Shown here piece by piece: positions 35,284-46,226 of a stretch of 64,000 bases of DNA. Every line of letters starts with the position of its first letter. The first letter of the stretch is position 1. The DNA comes from Poecilobothrus nobilitatus (Eukaryota > Arthropoda > Insecta > Diptera > Dolichopodidae): the NCBI GenBank assembly GCA_947095535.1, contig OX352773.1, forward strand, positions 2,790,001 to 2,854,000, in the 5' to 3' direction. The notes beneath the pieces were generated by a model, which saw only the letters and a list, made by a program, of their open reading frames with translations, made no database searches and was not told the DNA's origin. The position numbers and the translations under genes are program-made.

Positions 35284-35781
35284 TTTTTTTTTACCACAAA
35301 CTTAGGGTTAACATCGAAAAATTCGTATGATTCAGTTTTAAAATATACAAACATAATATAACTGAATTATTTTAAAAATGGTCATAAGGATGCAAGACAA
35401 TGCAAGAAATATGTTTTTCTTTTTCATAATTTTTTTTGTCTAAATTTGGAAACCTCTGGATTATGTCTAGACGGATTAGAAAAAAAAATTAATGTATGGA
35501 TTTGTATACGATTATCGATTTCAATTAATGGTGAGTTCATTTAGAAAAGTAAAAGAAAATTAAATTTATTTGCTATTAATCGATTATTTTAGTTTTTAAA
35601 AAATTTAAATTTAATCAATTTCTTTTTGGAATAGGTGACATTTATATATATAAATATATATATATTTATGATTCTGGATAAGACAATAAAATGGTATCTA
35701 AAACCTATTTTTAATTAAATGTGATAAAGTTCAGCATATTATAATAAAACATTGTCAGACAATGGGTGCCAATAGGACAAT

Positions 35782-35812
<31 letters not shown>

Positions 35813-38335
35813 TTTATATATAATATTGAATAAAAAAGTGAAAATTGAATAAATATATTAAAATTGTAAATTTCAATATATCAATGAAAATTTTGAAAAT
35901 TTGAATTTTAGAAAATTTCTTCTAAAAAGCAATAGTTCATATTTTAAAGGCTTCTAGAAGTAAGAGCTACCATAAATTGAGTTTAACAAAATATTTAGAA
36001 TTTTAAACGTTTATCTCTTACTTGACCTATTTCAAATAGTAAATCCATCCGTAAGATTCATTCATACCATGTTCCTATTACTAAACTTGATGAAAAAATT
36101 AAATAGATCTATAAGTGCTATAAATAATAAAAGTGCCAAATTATAAAAGAGTTAGGTCTCTTGTGCTACAAATATAAACAGTAACTTCTGAATGGATATT
36201 AAGGACGGTGGTTAAAATCTTGTGTATGAAAATCTTGTGTCTGTAAATCTCATGTCTCAAAATCTCGCGTTTTAAAATAAAATAGGTTTAATTAATAAGT
36301 TAATTAATTTTTTGAGATTTTTAAAGTGAAAACGCTTTTTTGGTTTTATTTCAATTTCATATTTAAAATAAAGCCACAATCATGAACTTTTTGTTTTCGA
36401 AATTCAAAAATTATATTCAGATATAGATACTTCGATGAAATTTTAATCTATATTCTTTTTTTTTATCTCTAAAATCCTTCCTAATAATTTATTTAACATA
36501 TATATTACAACAGCAAAGTACATAATATGGCTGCCATCTCCTAACTTCCTCTAAACAAATTATTGGAACCCAGATTTTGTATCTGTAATTTTACGTAATC
36601 ATATTTTTTACATGTTATATATTTCGTGATTGATAAAAGCTTTTTCAACATAGAAATTCGAAATTTTATTTTTAAACTTTTTTTTCGATAAATCATTTTT
36701 TCTACTTTTCTACATCTCTACTTATTCGTGAGATGTTTTAAAAATGATCATCAAAACGCTTTTGAGGTTTAAATATGATTGAAACAAATATTTTATTATT
36801 TATATATATATTATCAATAGAAAAATATAAACATATAACATAAACAATAATATCAAGTGAATAAAACCAAATATTTTAACTTATAGCTTGTTACTTACAG
36901 GTAACCATCATTGTATCCCAAATATAAAACCATTAATAATATTCATTTTACTGTCTCATGTAGTAATTGAATGCAAATTAATTGAGATCAATTCTAATAA
37001 TAAGAATATATTGCCAACCAACAGGCGTTTCTTTTTGTTCCAACATAACGTACTAATGGCAAGCAAAAACAAATAACTGCAATCTCACAATAAGGAATTG
37101 AATTAAATGAATAGAATCTAAATTTTAACTTTCTATAAATATTTTTGATACAAATTAAACCTGCTGTGTTCATATTTTTTCTTAAATTTTCCGTTTTGTC
37201 TACTGCCAATTGTGTTCCTTCAAATTTTGTTACTTTATTGACCTCGAGTTCTTTTTTGTTTTAGATTTTATTGCTATACTGAATTCTCTGATTTTGTTAA
37301 CAAAAAATCGTTAAGGGGACTCAAATTCTAGTAAACAAGCTATATTTTCTTTTTTTGTGTTTAATCAGCAATTGAATTAAATCAATCAATTTCTAATAAG
37401 GTTATTCAAAAAATTTTGAAAGTTAATTTTAATATTTTATCATTGTTTATTTTATCATTTAATAATATTTTCAATATTGTAAAATTTAACTGCTCCGATA
37501 ATATACCTGAAACCTATAAATTTAATGATAATTTCCAGGAAAATGGGTAAAACAGTTATTATGATATTTTATCTTATTACAGTAAACGTTTTTTTATAAT
37601 CCTTTATTATATTACTTACCTTATGTTTTCTCTCTTATCTTAAAACAAACTTTATAATGTTATTTGTGTTTCAAATTAAATTTAAAATGTTTTTTTTACC
37701 CTATATATTTTTTTTTTGTAATTTTATTAATAATATGATTGAATTAAAGTTTACTACACAATTTTTTTACTATCTATCATCATATTGATTGTAAAAAAAA
37801 TGATATGCGAGTTGGATTCTCCTTTTCTGTTCTTAATATATTAAGATATATGTATATATTTCGCAAGTAATCTTTAAAATTTTAAGCTATAAAAGTATAC
37901 AAAAAAAAACAACCTTTTTTTTGTTTTTTATATAATAGGAGGAAATGATGTGGAAATGTTTCTTCGTATAGGTTTTTTATAGTTAGTTACATTAATCGCG
38001 AATAATCTCACGAATTTTATTAACCGAAGAATAAATTGAATGTAAAGATTATGGTACGTACAGATATTATAGCTTCAGTAAAAATTGTATATTGGTTTTA
38101 GTAATGGTTTTTCTATATTCCAAAAATTGTTTTATTTGTTTTCTTTAAAAAGTCAATAGGTGACATAAATATAATATAAATCTAACGTGTAAAGCGAAAG
38201 TCTTATAGTTAGAGGCCAGTGAAATATAGCTTTAAATTACCATTTAAAATTGGAAAATTTAGAAATATTTAACTAAATTATATTAAGATATTTTAATATT
38301 TTAATTATTTGAGAAGAAACTAAGGATAAAAGTGT
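35284..38335. other. AT-rich spacer, about 3 kb, with simple repeats
   Basis: (AT)n at about 35787-35812. Four 15-bp tandem units (AAAATCTTGTGTATG type) at 36214-36273. No gene or element recognised. Frames of 62-71 codons around 36.9-37.2 kb have no known motif. Confidence 0.45.
36214..36273 (+). repeat. Tandem repeat, 15-bp unit, four copies
   Basis: Units start at 36214, 36229, 36244 and 36259 (AAAATCTTGTGTATG, AAAATCTTGTGTCTG, then two diverged units). The AAATCTC and CCCAAAT phrasing is echoed in the patch at 51.97-52.07 kb. Confidence 0.75.
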
Positions 38336-38789
38336 ATAATAACCAGAGATGGGGAGCAGGGAATCAGAACTATCGACTTCTACTGCTCAATATAACAAGT
38401 TTTACATAATATTAGCCTTATAAAACTGTATATTTATATACCACACAGTAAACCTAAAAACCTTAAAGAAGCTGTAATACTAATATAAAGAATAATTAAG
38501 TAGGTAACTTTAAAAAAAATAACTTAGGATAGTATGTACCTAAGTAAGTTGTAACAAAATATTCTTTTAAGAAATGAGTAAATTTAATATTAAATAATTG
38601 ATATTTCACAGATCCTTAATTTTATTCTTATATAAAAATTTTTAACAAATAAGAGCGAATAAGAGCGTTTAAACACAAAATATTATTAAATTTTTTTGGA
38701 GTCGGAGTCGTATACAAAATAAGTCGACTCCAATGTAATATTAATTAAGCCGACTCCGAATCCTCCGACTACCCAGCTTTGATAATAAC
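38336..38789 (+). mobile_element. hAT-type MITE with perfect 8-bp target-site duplication
   Basis: The element spans 38344-38781 (438 bp). The left terminus CAGAGATGGGGAG and right terminus (complement CAAAGCTGGGTAG) match at 10 of 13 positions, in the C-A-(G/A)-(A/G)-N-(C/T)TGGG style of hAT elements. The 8-bp sequence ATAATAAC flanks both sides (38336-38343 and 38782-38789), the duplication length made by hAT transposases. Inside the right end are GGAGTCGGAGTCG and CGACTCC inverted motifs (38698-38770). No transposase is encoded, so it was moved in trans. The start and end coordinates given include the duplications. Confidence 0.85.
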
Positions 38790-40038
38790 TATAAAGTATA
38801 AAATAAGATGATAGCAGATGTAAAAAGAATTTGAAAATTCATACAAAATAATCGCACTTCAATTTTTTTCTAAATCTTGTCAATTCACTAAATCTATTTT
38901 GCAATGATGACCACAGGCGAGAAAAACTTTAATGGTATAAAGGAGAAAACTTATAAGAATATTTTTGTTCCCAAAATTGTACATTTTTTGTTATAATATA
39001 ACATAAAATTTAATATTTATAAATATTCAATTATTCGTAGATCTGGACCATATTTCCCCAACCACTGATCAATAATCAAAAAAATCTAATAATCATTTTT
39101 GTGATAAGTTTTTGTTGCACCAAAACCATATTTGGTAACAAGTCTATAAAGTTTTGATTAGTAAAAAACAATCACTTATCAAAAAAGTGTTTTTTTGATT
39201 TTTGTTTAGTGATAAGCGGTTGGCGCAATAGGACCCAGATCGAAGAAAGCTTTTTAAATCTATTACGAGTATAATCTTATATGATACTTTTTGTTTAATT
39301 AATTTCATTGGCTTAATAACTGGATTAACTATTAAGTTTTAATATTTAATAATAATTTGTATATGTTTTCCTTTCATAATAGATTGAAATCTTCGGTTTT
39401 AGTGGTATTTTAATACTTTCCTACCATAAATGGTTCAGGATCGTAAAATAATATTAAAATTTTCCTTACGGCCTATTTATTTTAGCACTGTTTTAATTTT
39501 TTTTTTTTTGTCTTTTTGGGTATCGATATTCTCTTAAATTTAGTTTAACATTTATGTTGTTGTTTTTTTTAATAATATGTAATAAATTATATAAAACAAA
39601 AAAAATATGACGAACTTTGAAAATAAAACTGAGAAAAATTCTCATTTAAATGATAAGGACATCATTTTAGAGCACGCATTACTATAAAACTTTTTAAAAG
39701 TTAGGGTTTGGTTTTTTTTCGTAAATTTTTTTTTTAACTTTTACCATTTTCATTGAAATATCTTAAACCGCACGATTACCTATTTGTATCTTTTTAAAAA
39801 CAAGGAATAACTGTAAAAAACAAAAAAAACACAAAAAGAAAAGAAAGTACCAGTAACAATTTTCGGAACTTATGAATACTTTTTGAAGACCAATTTCCAA
39901 TTAAAAGGGTTAAAAATAGTAACGTTAAATAAATTGTCGTTTATGTCGATGTCCTTAATGTGTATCTAATATCTAACAAAAATAAAAACTTTAAAAAGTT
40001 TATTAAAAATAAAAATTCTTTTTATATATTTTATACAA
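38790..40038. other. AT-rich spacer
   Basis: No supported feature. Confidence 0.5.
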
Positions 40039-40230
40039 GGGCCTCGGTGGCCTAGTGGGTAAGAGCGTATAAAATACGCTGCAAACACCGAGGGAGTGTG
40101 GGTTCGAATACCACACATGTCGTAAGAGTTATTCCTCCTTACGACATTTACAGCCACGCCTGAACAGGAAAGTCTGTGTAATTTCCTGTCCACATTTATA
40201 TGGCAAAGAAATGCATTAAAAAAAAAAAAA
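40039..40230 (+). mobile_element. tRNA-derived SINE, best-preserved plus-strand copy
   Basis: Head GCCTCGGTGGCCTAGTGGG (A box at 40048-40059), hairpin AGCGTATAAAATACGCT, B box GGTTCGAATACC (40101-40112), then a body with a short hairpin GTCGTAAG...CTTACGAC, CAGCCACGCCTGAACAGG, TAATTTCCTGTCCACATTTA, and a 13-base A-tail (40218-40230). CCTCGGTG also pairs with CACCGAGG at 40086-40093, so the head folds into nested stems rather than a standard cloverleaf. Boxes A and B would be a pol III promoter. A 102-codon minus-strand frame over it is a by-product. Confidence 0.85.
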
Positions 40231-42184
40231 TTTTTATTCATTAACGTATATAGTTCTATAGAATACCGATGCAATCATTTTTCAAACTTCAAAGTAATGT
40301 AATACACTATTATTAGAATAGAAAAACTATCGTTACTATAATATAAATAGTTACTATCCAAACTTTTAAGACTGTCATTTTAATAATGATTTTAGTATTT
40401 GTTACATTTGAATTTAATATTTGTTACATTTAGTATTTGACATTTTATCTAAGCATTGACACGTGTTGAAATTCAAGAATCATATTTTTAAAATTTATTA
40501 TTTAAAAATACTACTGGGACAACTCAATTCAAAAACATAGTGCGAAATAAAGAGATAAGACATTGTAAAAACTTAAAATAATGTTAGAATATAAAATTTA
40601 GATAAAAAACGTAAAATAGAAAAAAAAAATGGTTTTAGTTTTACGGGGGGAATAAAATTATTTAATATTATTATATTATAAGAATTTTATGAAACGGATT
40701 TGGTTATTATGTATTAGTGTTTTAAAGGATCGAAGGATATTAAATAGATCTTTCGTGAGAAAGGTTCTATAAATACAGAATCACTTAAAAAAAATTTACA
40801 TTCATTTTTTTTTTTTGTTCTCAGATAAAATTTACATTTTTATTAGAATCCCTAAAATGATTTTTATCCTTGGGGATAAAATAAATGAAACTATTTAGTA
40901 TTAAAAAAATCTATATGGGGTTATGACTTTGACAAACATAAATATTTCAATAAATAAAAATACTAACAATAACAACAAAATTGATATGGTACAGTAATAA
41001 TGTACGATGATATTTTGATAAGGCATGCCCAAATTTGATATTTTGTTAAAAATATAAAGTTCTATTTTAAAACTTAGGAAAAATTTTCAGTTTAAATAGA
41101 TAAAAAACAAATTTTTTGCATTATCCTCGATATGATTAAGTAAATATGAATAATATGTATTATAGTGGTTTGAGTCCAGGATTATTCCGTTAGCTTTATA
41201 AAACAAAATAAAAATAATAAAAGAATAAAAAAGATGTATAATTTTAAAACATTTTCTCGGGTTCAAAAATATTTTAAATTTTAATTTATTCATTCTTTCT
41301 CTGTTTAACCTCATATTCAGTGAATATCGGATATAAATTGATTATATATATTTTTTTTTTGCTGGGGTTTGATTCTTATTCATACATAAAACTATAAAAA
41401 ACAACATCTTGCGGATCCTTTTCAGATAGTTTTTGTTGTTTGCTTTCCTATACTTTGCATTTTTTAAGAATAATTTTAAAGTTTAATGTTTTTGTATAGA
41501 AGATTGTTAAATTGATTGTTAAATGGTGATGTGAGAATCTATTTTTGCCGATTAGGATGCTGAAAGTTTCAAATTAAAATTGTTAGGTTTTAAAAATAAT
41601 GTTATTCACTGCTACAATGGTTTACATAAGTTAACTAAGTGTTTTTTGCCCAAGCAAAAATATTAATAAAGAAAAGCTTTAAAAATTTATCAATAATGGA
41701 ATACTTTTGATAAAAAAATATATATAAGTTATATATTAAATATATTAACCCAGCTAACGTTAGTTTCATGACTAAAAGAAGGAAATTGTACATATTATCT
41801 GCAAAAAAAAAAATGAATATTTATTTTCAGTTTTATTAATACATTAATATCGTATTTAACATTTTATTTTTATAATATAGATTTTTCTTATAATAATATA
41901 ATTTCCTTATAATATAGACTTTCCTAATAATAGCTAAAATTAAATTAAAAATAAGAATATATGTTTTATAAATCATAATTAATATCATATTGCAATATAC
42001 CTATAATAAAATAATAATAAAAATATAATTCTCGTATAAGAAGCGTAGAAATAAAAGAAAAGTCTCATATGTAAACATCTCTTGTACAATAGCTACAGCC
42101 GATTAAACAACGGCCGAATAATCATAATACATTCTTACCACGCTAATATTTTTATGAATTTAAAATTTCCTTAGAAATTGTGTT
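40231..42184. other. AT-rich spacer, about 1.9 kb
   Basis: No gene seen. Near 42095-42118 a GGCCG...CGGC hairpin followed by TGTAGCTAT on the minus strand could be the decayed 3' end of the Helitron whose helicase lies just above. This end call is weak. Confidence 0.4.
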
Positions 42185-43049
42185 CTTTCTAAACCCGGTT
42201 ATTATTATCTTTTATAATCTATCTTTTAGATGGCTTTGATTTATTTGCTCTTTAATGTAAAAACATATATCGTTAAAAGTTCGAAATTTAATGACATCTT
42301 ACAAACAATAATTTACCAAGACGAAATAAAATTTGTGATAGAAGATTATTAATTGTCATACCAAATGCTTAAATGACTGGAAATTGAGTTCGGAAAATAG
42401 TAATAATGTGCCAAAATATGTGAAATGAATTCTACATATTAAAATGTGTGCGTTGGCCCATGAACGTCCAGTTAAAATTTCCCAATATATAGTATTTCAA
42501 TGAATTCTTTTAACACTCATTCGTGTCCCATTAACTAATGACTTTACCGCAGTACCAATTCAAATTGCGAATAAGTAATATAATTGCCCTTTTGTTAAAA
42601 ATTAGTTTATGTGGAGGCAAACCATTTAATGATAGAGAATTTCAGAACTCAATCGGATACTGATTCCACTCTTCTCCACCAGTCACAATTAAATGGTAAC
42701 TGGTGTAAAATTGCTCTTCCGAGTAAATTTTCAAACTGCAACAGTATCGATAACGTTACCATAAATATCATTAATGATAGAATGTGTGTCTATTAAATTA
42801 TTTGGAACTTCAATTGTATAGGAATTAAATTAAGGAAAAATAGACATATTACCATCACCAATTTTTTTAAGACATTGAACGAACTCAATTTTGCAGAATA
42901 ATGTTCTCATATTTTAGTATAAAGTACATTTATGGAATAAAGAATATTCGAAACAAGATATTTTACACATTTCAATAAAGGTTGTGCGTTTAGCACCAGG
43001 AATAACTGCCAAAATTTGCTGAAAATCACTACAACAAATTTTTTTTTAC
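42185..43049 (-). pseudogene. Helitron Pif1-like helicase relic, C-terminal half
   Basis: Helitron helicases unwind DNA during rolling-circle transposition. The minus strand, read through stops and frame changes, gives the family order: SDFQQILAVIPGAKRTT (motif III region, usually GDFRQILPV), NMRTLFCKIEF, IGDGNMSIFP, VPNNLIDTHSIINDIYGN, AIL, LNGLPPHKL (42635-42590), IRNLN, NGTRMSVKRIH (near 42535), QFPV, then MTINNLLSQ (near 42360, a decayed TINKSQGQ motif VI), LTIYVF and a short tail. The residue order fits the Helitron subfamily of Pif1 helicases better than cellular Pif1. At least five in-frame stops and several frameshifts show it is dead. The Walker A and B part upstream of 43049 is absent, as is any Rep domain. 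Confidence 0.8.
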
Positions 43050-43865
43050 ATTATTTTATATCACAATTTTTAGTTTTAAATGAAACGCATTCCTAATTTC
43101 GGTTTAAAAATATCAAATTTTCACATATTTTATGCAAAATATATTTAAAATTTCATTTGGAAGCTGAAGCAAATTTTGTGACCAAAGATTCTAAATTTTA
43201 TATTAATATAAAATGCGAGATATGACGATAAATGTTTCATAAAGAAAACTTTACATGAAAATGGGCATCATATTTTTTCCCATTTTCCGCTGTCTACACA
43301 AACGAATATATAAACAAATAAAGACCGATAACTTACTACAAAAGAATGCTCTTTTTTTGTACTCTACGAGGTGGCAACAGTGCGTGGCAGACAGAAAAAC
43401 GGACATCGATGAATTAATACGCTTTAGCTTTTCTTTAGTTATTGCAAATTAATAAAAAAATAGATAAAACTACATGTACATACTGTATAATGAGATGAGC
43501 AGATTTTTATTTTCATACATAAAGATGTACATGTACGTAAAGATATAGATACATATTTGTATTAGAATTCCATGAAATGATCTATATCAAAAAGTACATA
43601 CTTTTACATGATGGAAAATTTAAAATGAAAATTTTATGAATGAAAATTGGAAAATTTTGGAAAAATATTTATCTACAATAGCATCGATTGCTACTGAATA
43701 TCTAGTATTTGAAGAAAAATTAAGAAAAGCGGTTGGTAAATGGCCTGGTAATATGTTCCTAATTTTTATGATTTACATGATATGATTTATATTATGATAA
43801 TGATTGATAAATTACATTAAACCAACATGATCTCAACAGAAAGTGTATGTATTATCATTTTAACT
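43050..43865. other. Unassigned spacer beside the helicase relic
   Basis: No helicase homology continues here. A 65-codon plus frame at 43255-43452 has no recognised motif. Confidence 0.4.
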
Positions 43866-43867
43866 GT

Positions 43868-44150
43868 ATGAACATAGTTCTAGAATATAATAAATTTGCA
43901 GTTACCTGAAGATACCGTAACGTAGCGTAACACCGTAAAGAAGCTCAGCTAGATATAACAAAGTATATATGTATATCCTTGCTTAGAACGGAATTCTAAA
44001 TTGATTTAGCTATATGCTTCCGTCCGGCCGTTTGTCCACACAATAATTTAAAAAAATAAAGGAGGATTCTAAATTTTGATTACGTCATTTATGTAAAATT
44101 GTCAGTTCTGCCATTTAAATTGAGCAAATTCGACCGATGCGTTCGAGTAG
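43868..44150 (-). repeat. Family E repeat, 3' part
   Basis: The minus strand carries the E 3' end: a GGACGGCCGGACGGAAG stretch (near 44020-44038), a GAATTCCGTTCT and AGCTGAGCTTC region, and CAAATTTATTATATTC close to the terminus. The hairpin itself is decayed. Confidence 0.45.
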
Positions 44151-44214
44151 CTACCATGGCCTAGAGCAGCAGATTTCGATAGTTGCCATACAACTTCTTT
44201 TTTAACATTTATTT

Positions 44215-44342
44215 TTGAACGAAACCTATATATATGGTGAAAAGTTCATTGCTCCTTATTTTAAACAGTATAAAAGTTTTGTAAACAAACGTACAGACGG
44301 TCAAAGTAAAACTAAAAAGCAAATTTTCTGAAAATAGGTGCA
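44215..44342 (+). repeat. Family A repeat, 3' fragment
   Basis: Contains AAAAGTTTTGTAAACAAACG, ACAGACGGTCAAAGTAAAAC and a diverged end. It abuts the E fragment on the other strand. Confidence 0.5.
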
Positions 44343-45109
44343 TCCACTAGCAAACGAATAAATGTTAATATAGGAAAGCTTAAAAAATGTTGTATTTTTT
44401 TATGTCGTAATATTTCATCTTTATAAGATCTATGCAAATACGAAATATAATTAAATACATCGAAATTTAACTGCTGAAAGAATATGTAGTAAATTGCATT
44501 TTATAAAATGTTGAAAATTATCTACGATATCGATACATACTAGATTAATGCAACATAAACTATTTACATGGCAGCTATTATGACTAATGCTAATGAAATT
44601 TAAAATGATAAATTTATTATTCAAGGATAAATGAACAAATAAAAATATTACGATCTTAAAATTTCTGAATGTAATGATTTTTTTTGTTAAAAATTTTGTT
44701 AAAAGCTTTTAAATAAAGAAAAAAGCACTATCAGAAGTTTCTCTTAATTATCATTCCATTAAATTTCTATTAGTCTATTTATAATTTTTTTTTTTTATAT
44801 TATTCTGGCCATTAATATTGTAATGGATATGCAACTTAACTATACAGCATTGCAATAGCTAAATGTACACCTTCAGTTTTGCATTTGTGTATTACGAGAA
44901 AATTAAAAAATCAAGTAGTGAAAAAAACAAGGAGGTTTCAAAAAAGCCCATTTCAAAAATTAAGCAATATTCCATAATAAGTTTTGGGCAAAAGGTATAT
45001 TGAAAAATAAATTTAAAACAACATAATTTATGTACTTATATACATACATACATACATATTTTAAGTATGTATGAGAATAAAAAACAAATTTGTGATTTTT
45101 GTTCGATTT
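44343..45109. other. AT-rich spacer
   Basis: No supported feature except (ACAT)n near 45041-45060. Confidence 0.45.
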
Positions 45110-45660
45110 TTTTTGGTTAGAAAAACTTGGAAATCGTCAATTTTTTAGTTATATATTATTAAGAAAAGTTGTTAACACAAACGAAGATATAATGTTGAAA
45201 CTTTAATTTTTGTATTTTACTTCAAAAAAATTTTGACAGGAGTTCAAGTTACAGGTGTTTAAAAATAGTAAATTTTCAGTTTTCGACCACAGCTCTGAAA
45301 CGTGGAGCAACACAAAAATATTTTCTTAAATAATTCATACTTATTTTCAAAGATCTAATTCCTCTCAAAATTTAAGGTTTAACTTAAACTGTTTGGATGA
45401 TATAAGTGGCCAAAAATTTTACAATAATGGAGTTTCGCCTAACGATAAATCAAAATACCGTATAAAAAATATATATGTTTTTATACATTTGTAAAGCTAA
45501 TAAAAGTAACTATCGTTTGGCGTGCAATATTGAACATATGCCTACATATATATAGAACTTTTATTATTAATTTGAGCTCCGTAACGCTTATACAGAAAAA
45601 GTTATTCCACAAAATTACTTTTTTGCGATGTTAATCCGTAGTTAAAATTTCATTACTCTA
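45110..45660 (+). repeat. Family B repeat, copy B5 (central part)
   Basis: Family B blocks in order: TTATTAAGAAAAGTTGTTAAC, GAAACTTTAATTTTTGTATT, TTCGACCACAGCTCTGAAAC, GAGTTTCGCCTAACGATAAA, GCTAATAAAAGTAACTATCG. The 3' end switches to a family A-like GTTATTCCACAAAATTA block. Confidence 0.6.
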
Positions 45661-45734
45661 GTTTAAGCATGGATAGATTTCATAATAAAATTAATGTTGC
45701 GGAACAACTTTTGTTTTATTCTTTTGAGAAAATT

Positions 45735-46226
45735 TTAAATACCCATCTTATGAAGACACTCAGAGTTATGCTTATATAAAAAATATGTTGTATGACAGCT
45801 ACACGAATCTGCTGATCTACACCAAACTAATTTTATAGAAGTTGTTGGCATGGAACTTGACTTCTTTTCACAAAATTTAAAATACCTACTTTCATTAGAC
45901 ACTGAGTTATTTTCATATGAAAAAAGAACTTACATGGCAGTTATTAAAACGCATCGATGGAAGCTGCTCAATAGTGTCATGTTTCGATAGCGTATAACTA
46001 ACAATTTTACATAGCTACAATTGTAAAAATTTCAGAATCTTATTTCTAACACTTTTTGAGTTATCGTGCGGGTGGACGGACTTAGCTATATCAACATTAT
46101 ATCTATCTATCCGACATATCTATCAAATATAGATCAACCGTATCTATCGTACGTATCTAACGTATCAAAAAATGATGACAAATTTATTGTAATCTGAGAC
46201 CAATGTTCGTACGGGTATCAATATGA
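45735..46226 (+). repeat. Family E repeat, copy E2
   Basis: Modules with TTGTATGACAGCTACACGAA and CATGGAACTTGACTTCTT, then GAGTTATCGTGCGGGTGGAC and an end TGTTCGTACGGGTATCAA. The left half of the terminal hairpin is lost. Confidence 0.6.

Noticed and set aside
36214..36273. Four 15-bp repeats as a possible CRISPR array
   Set aside because: The units are directly adjacent with no spacers, in a eukaryotic context. It is a minisatellite.
40039..40112. Possible tRNA gene
   Set aside because: Boxes A and B are present, but the stems do not form a standard cloverleaf, the same body and A-tail follow in several copies, and one copy has a target-site duplication. It is a SINE.
42611..42796. Plus-strand frame of 61 codons
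   Set aside because: It overlaps the minus-strand Helitron helicase relic, whose family blocks explain the sequence.
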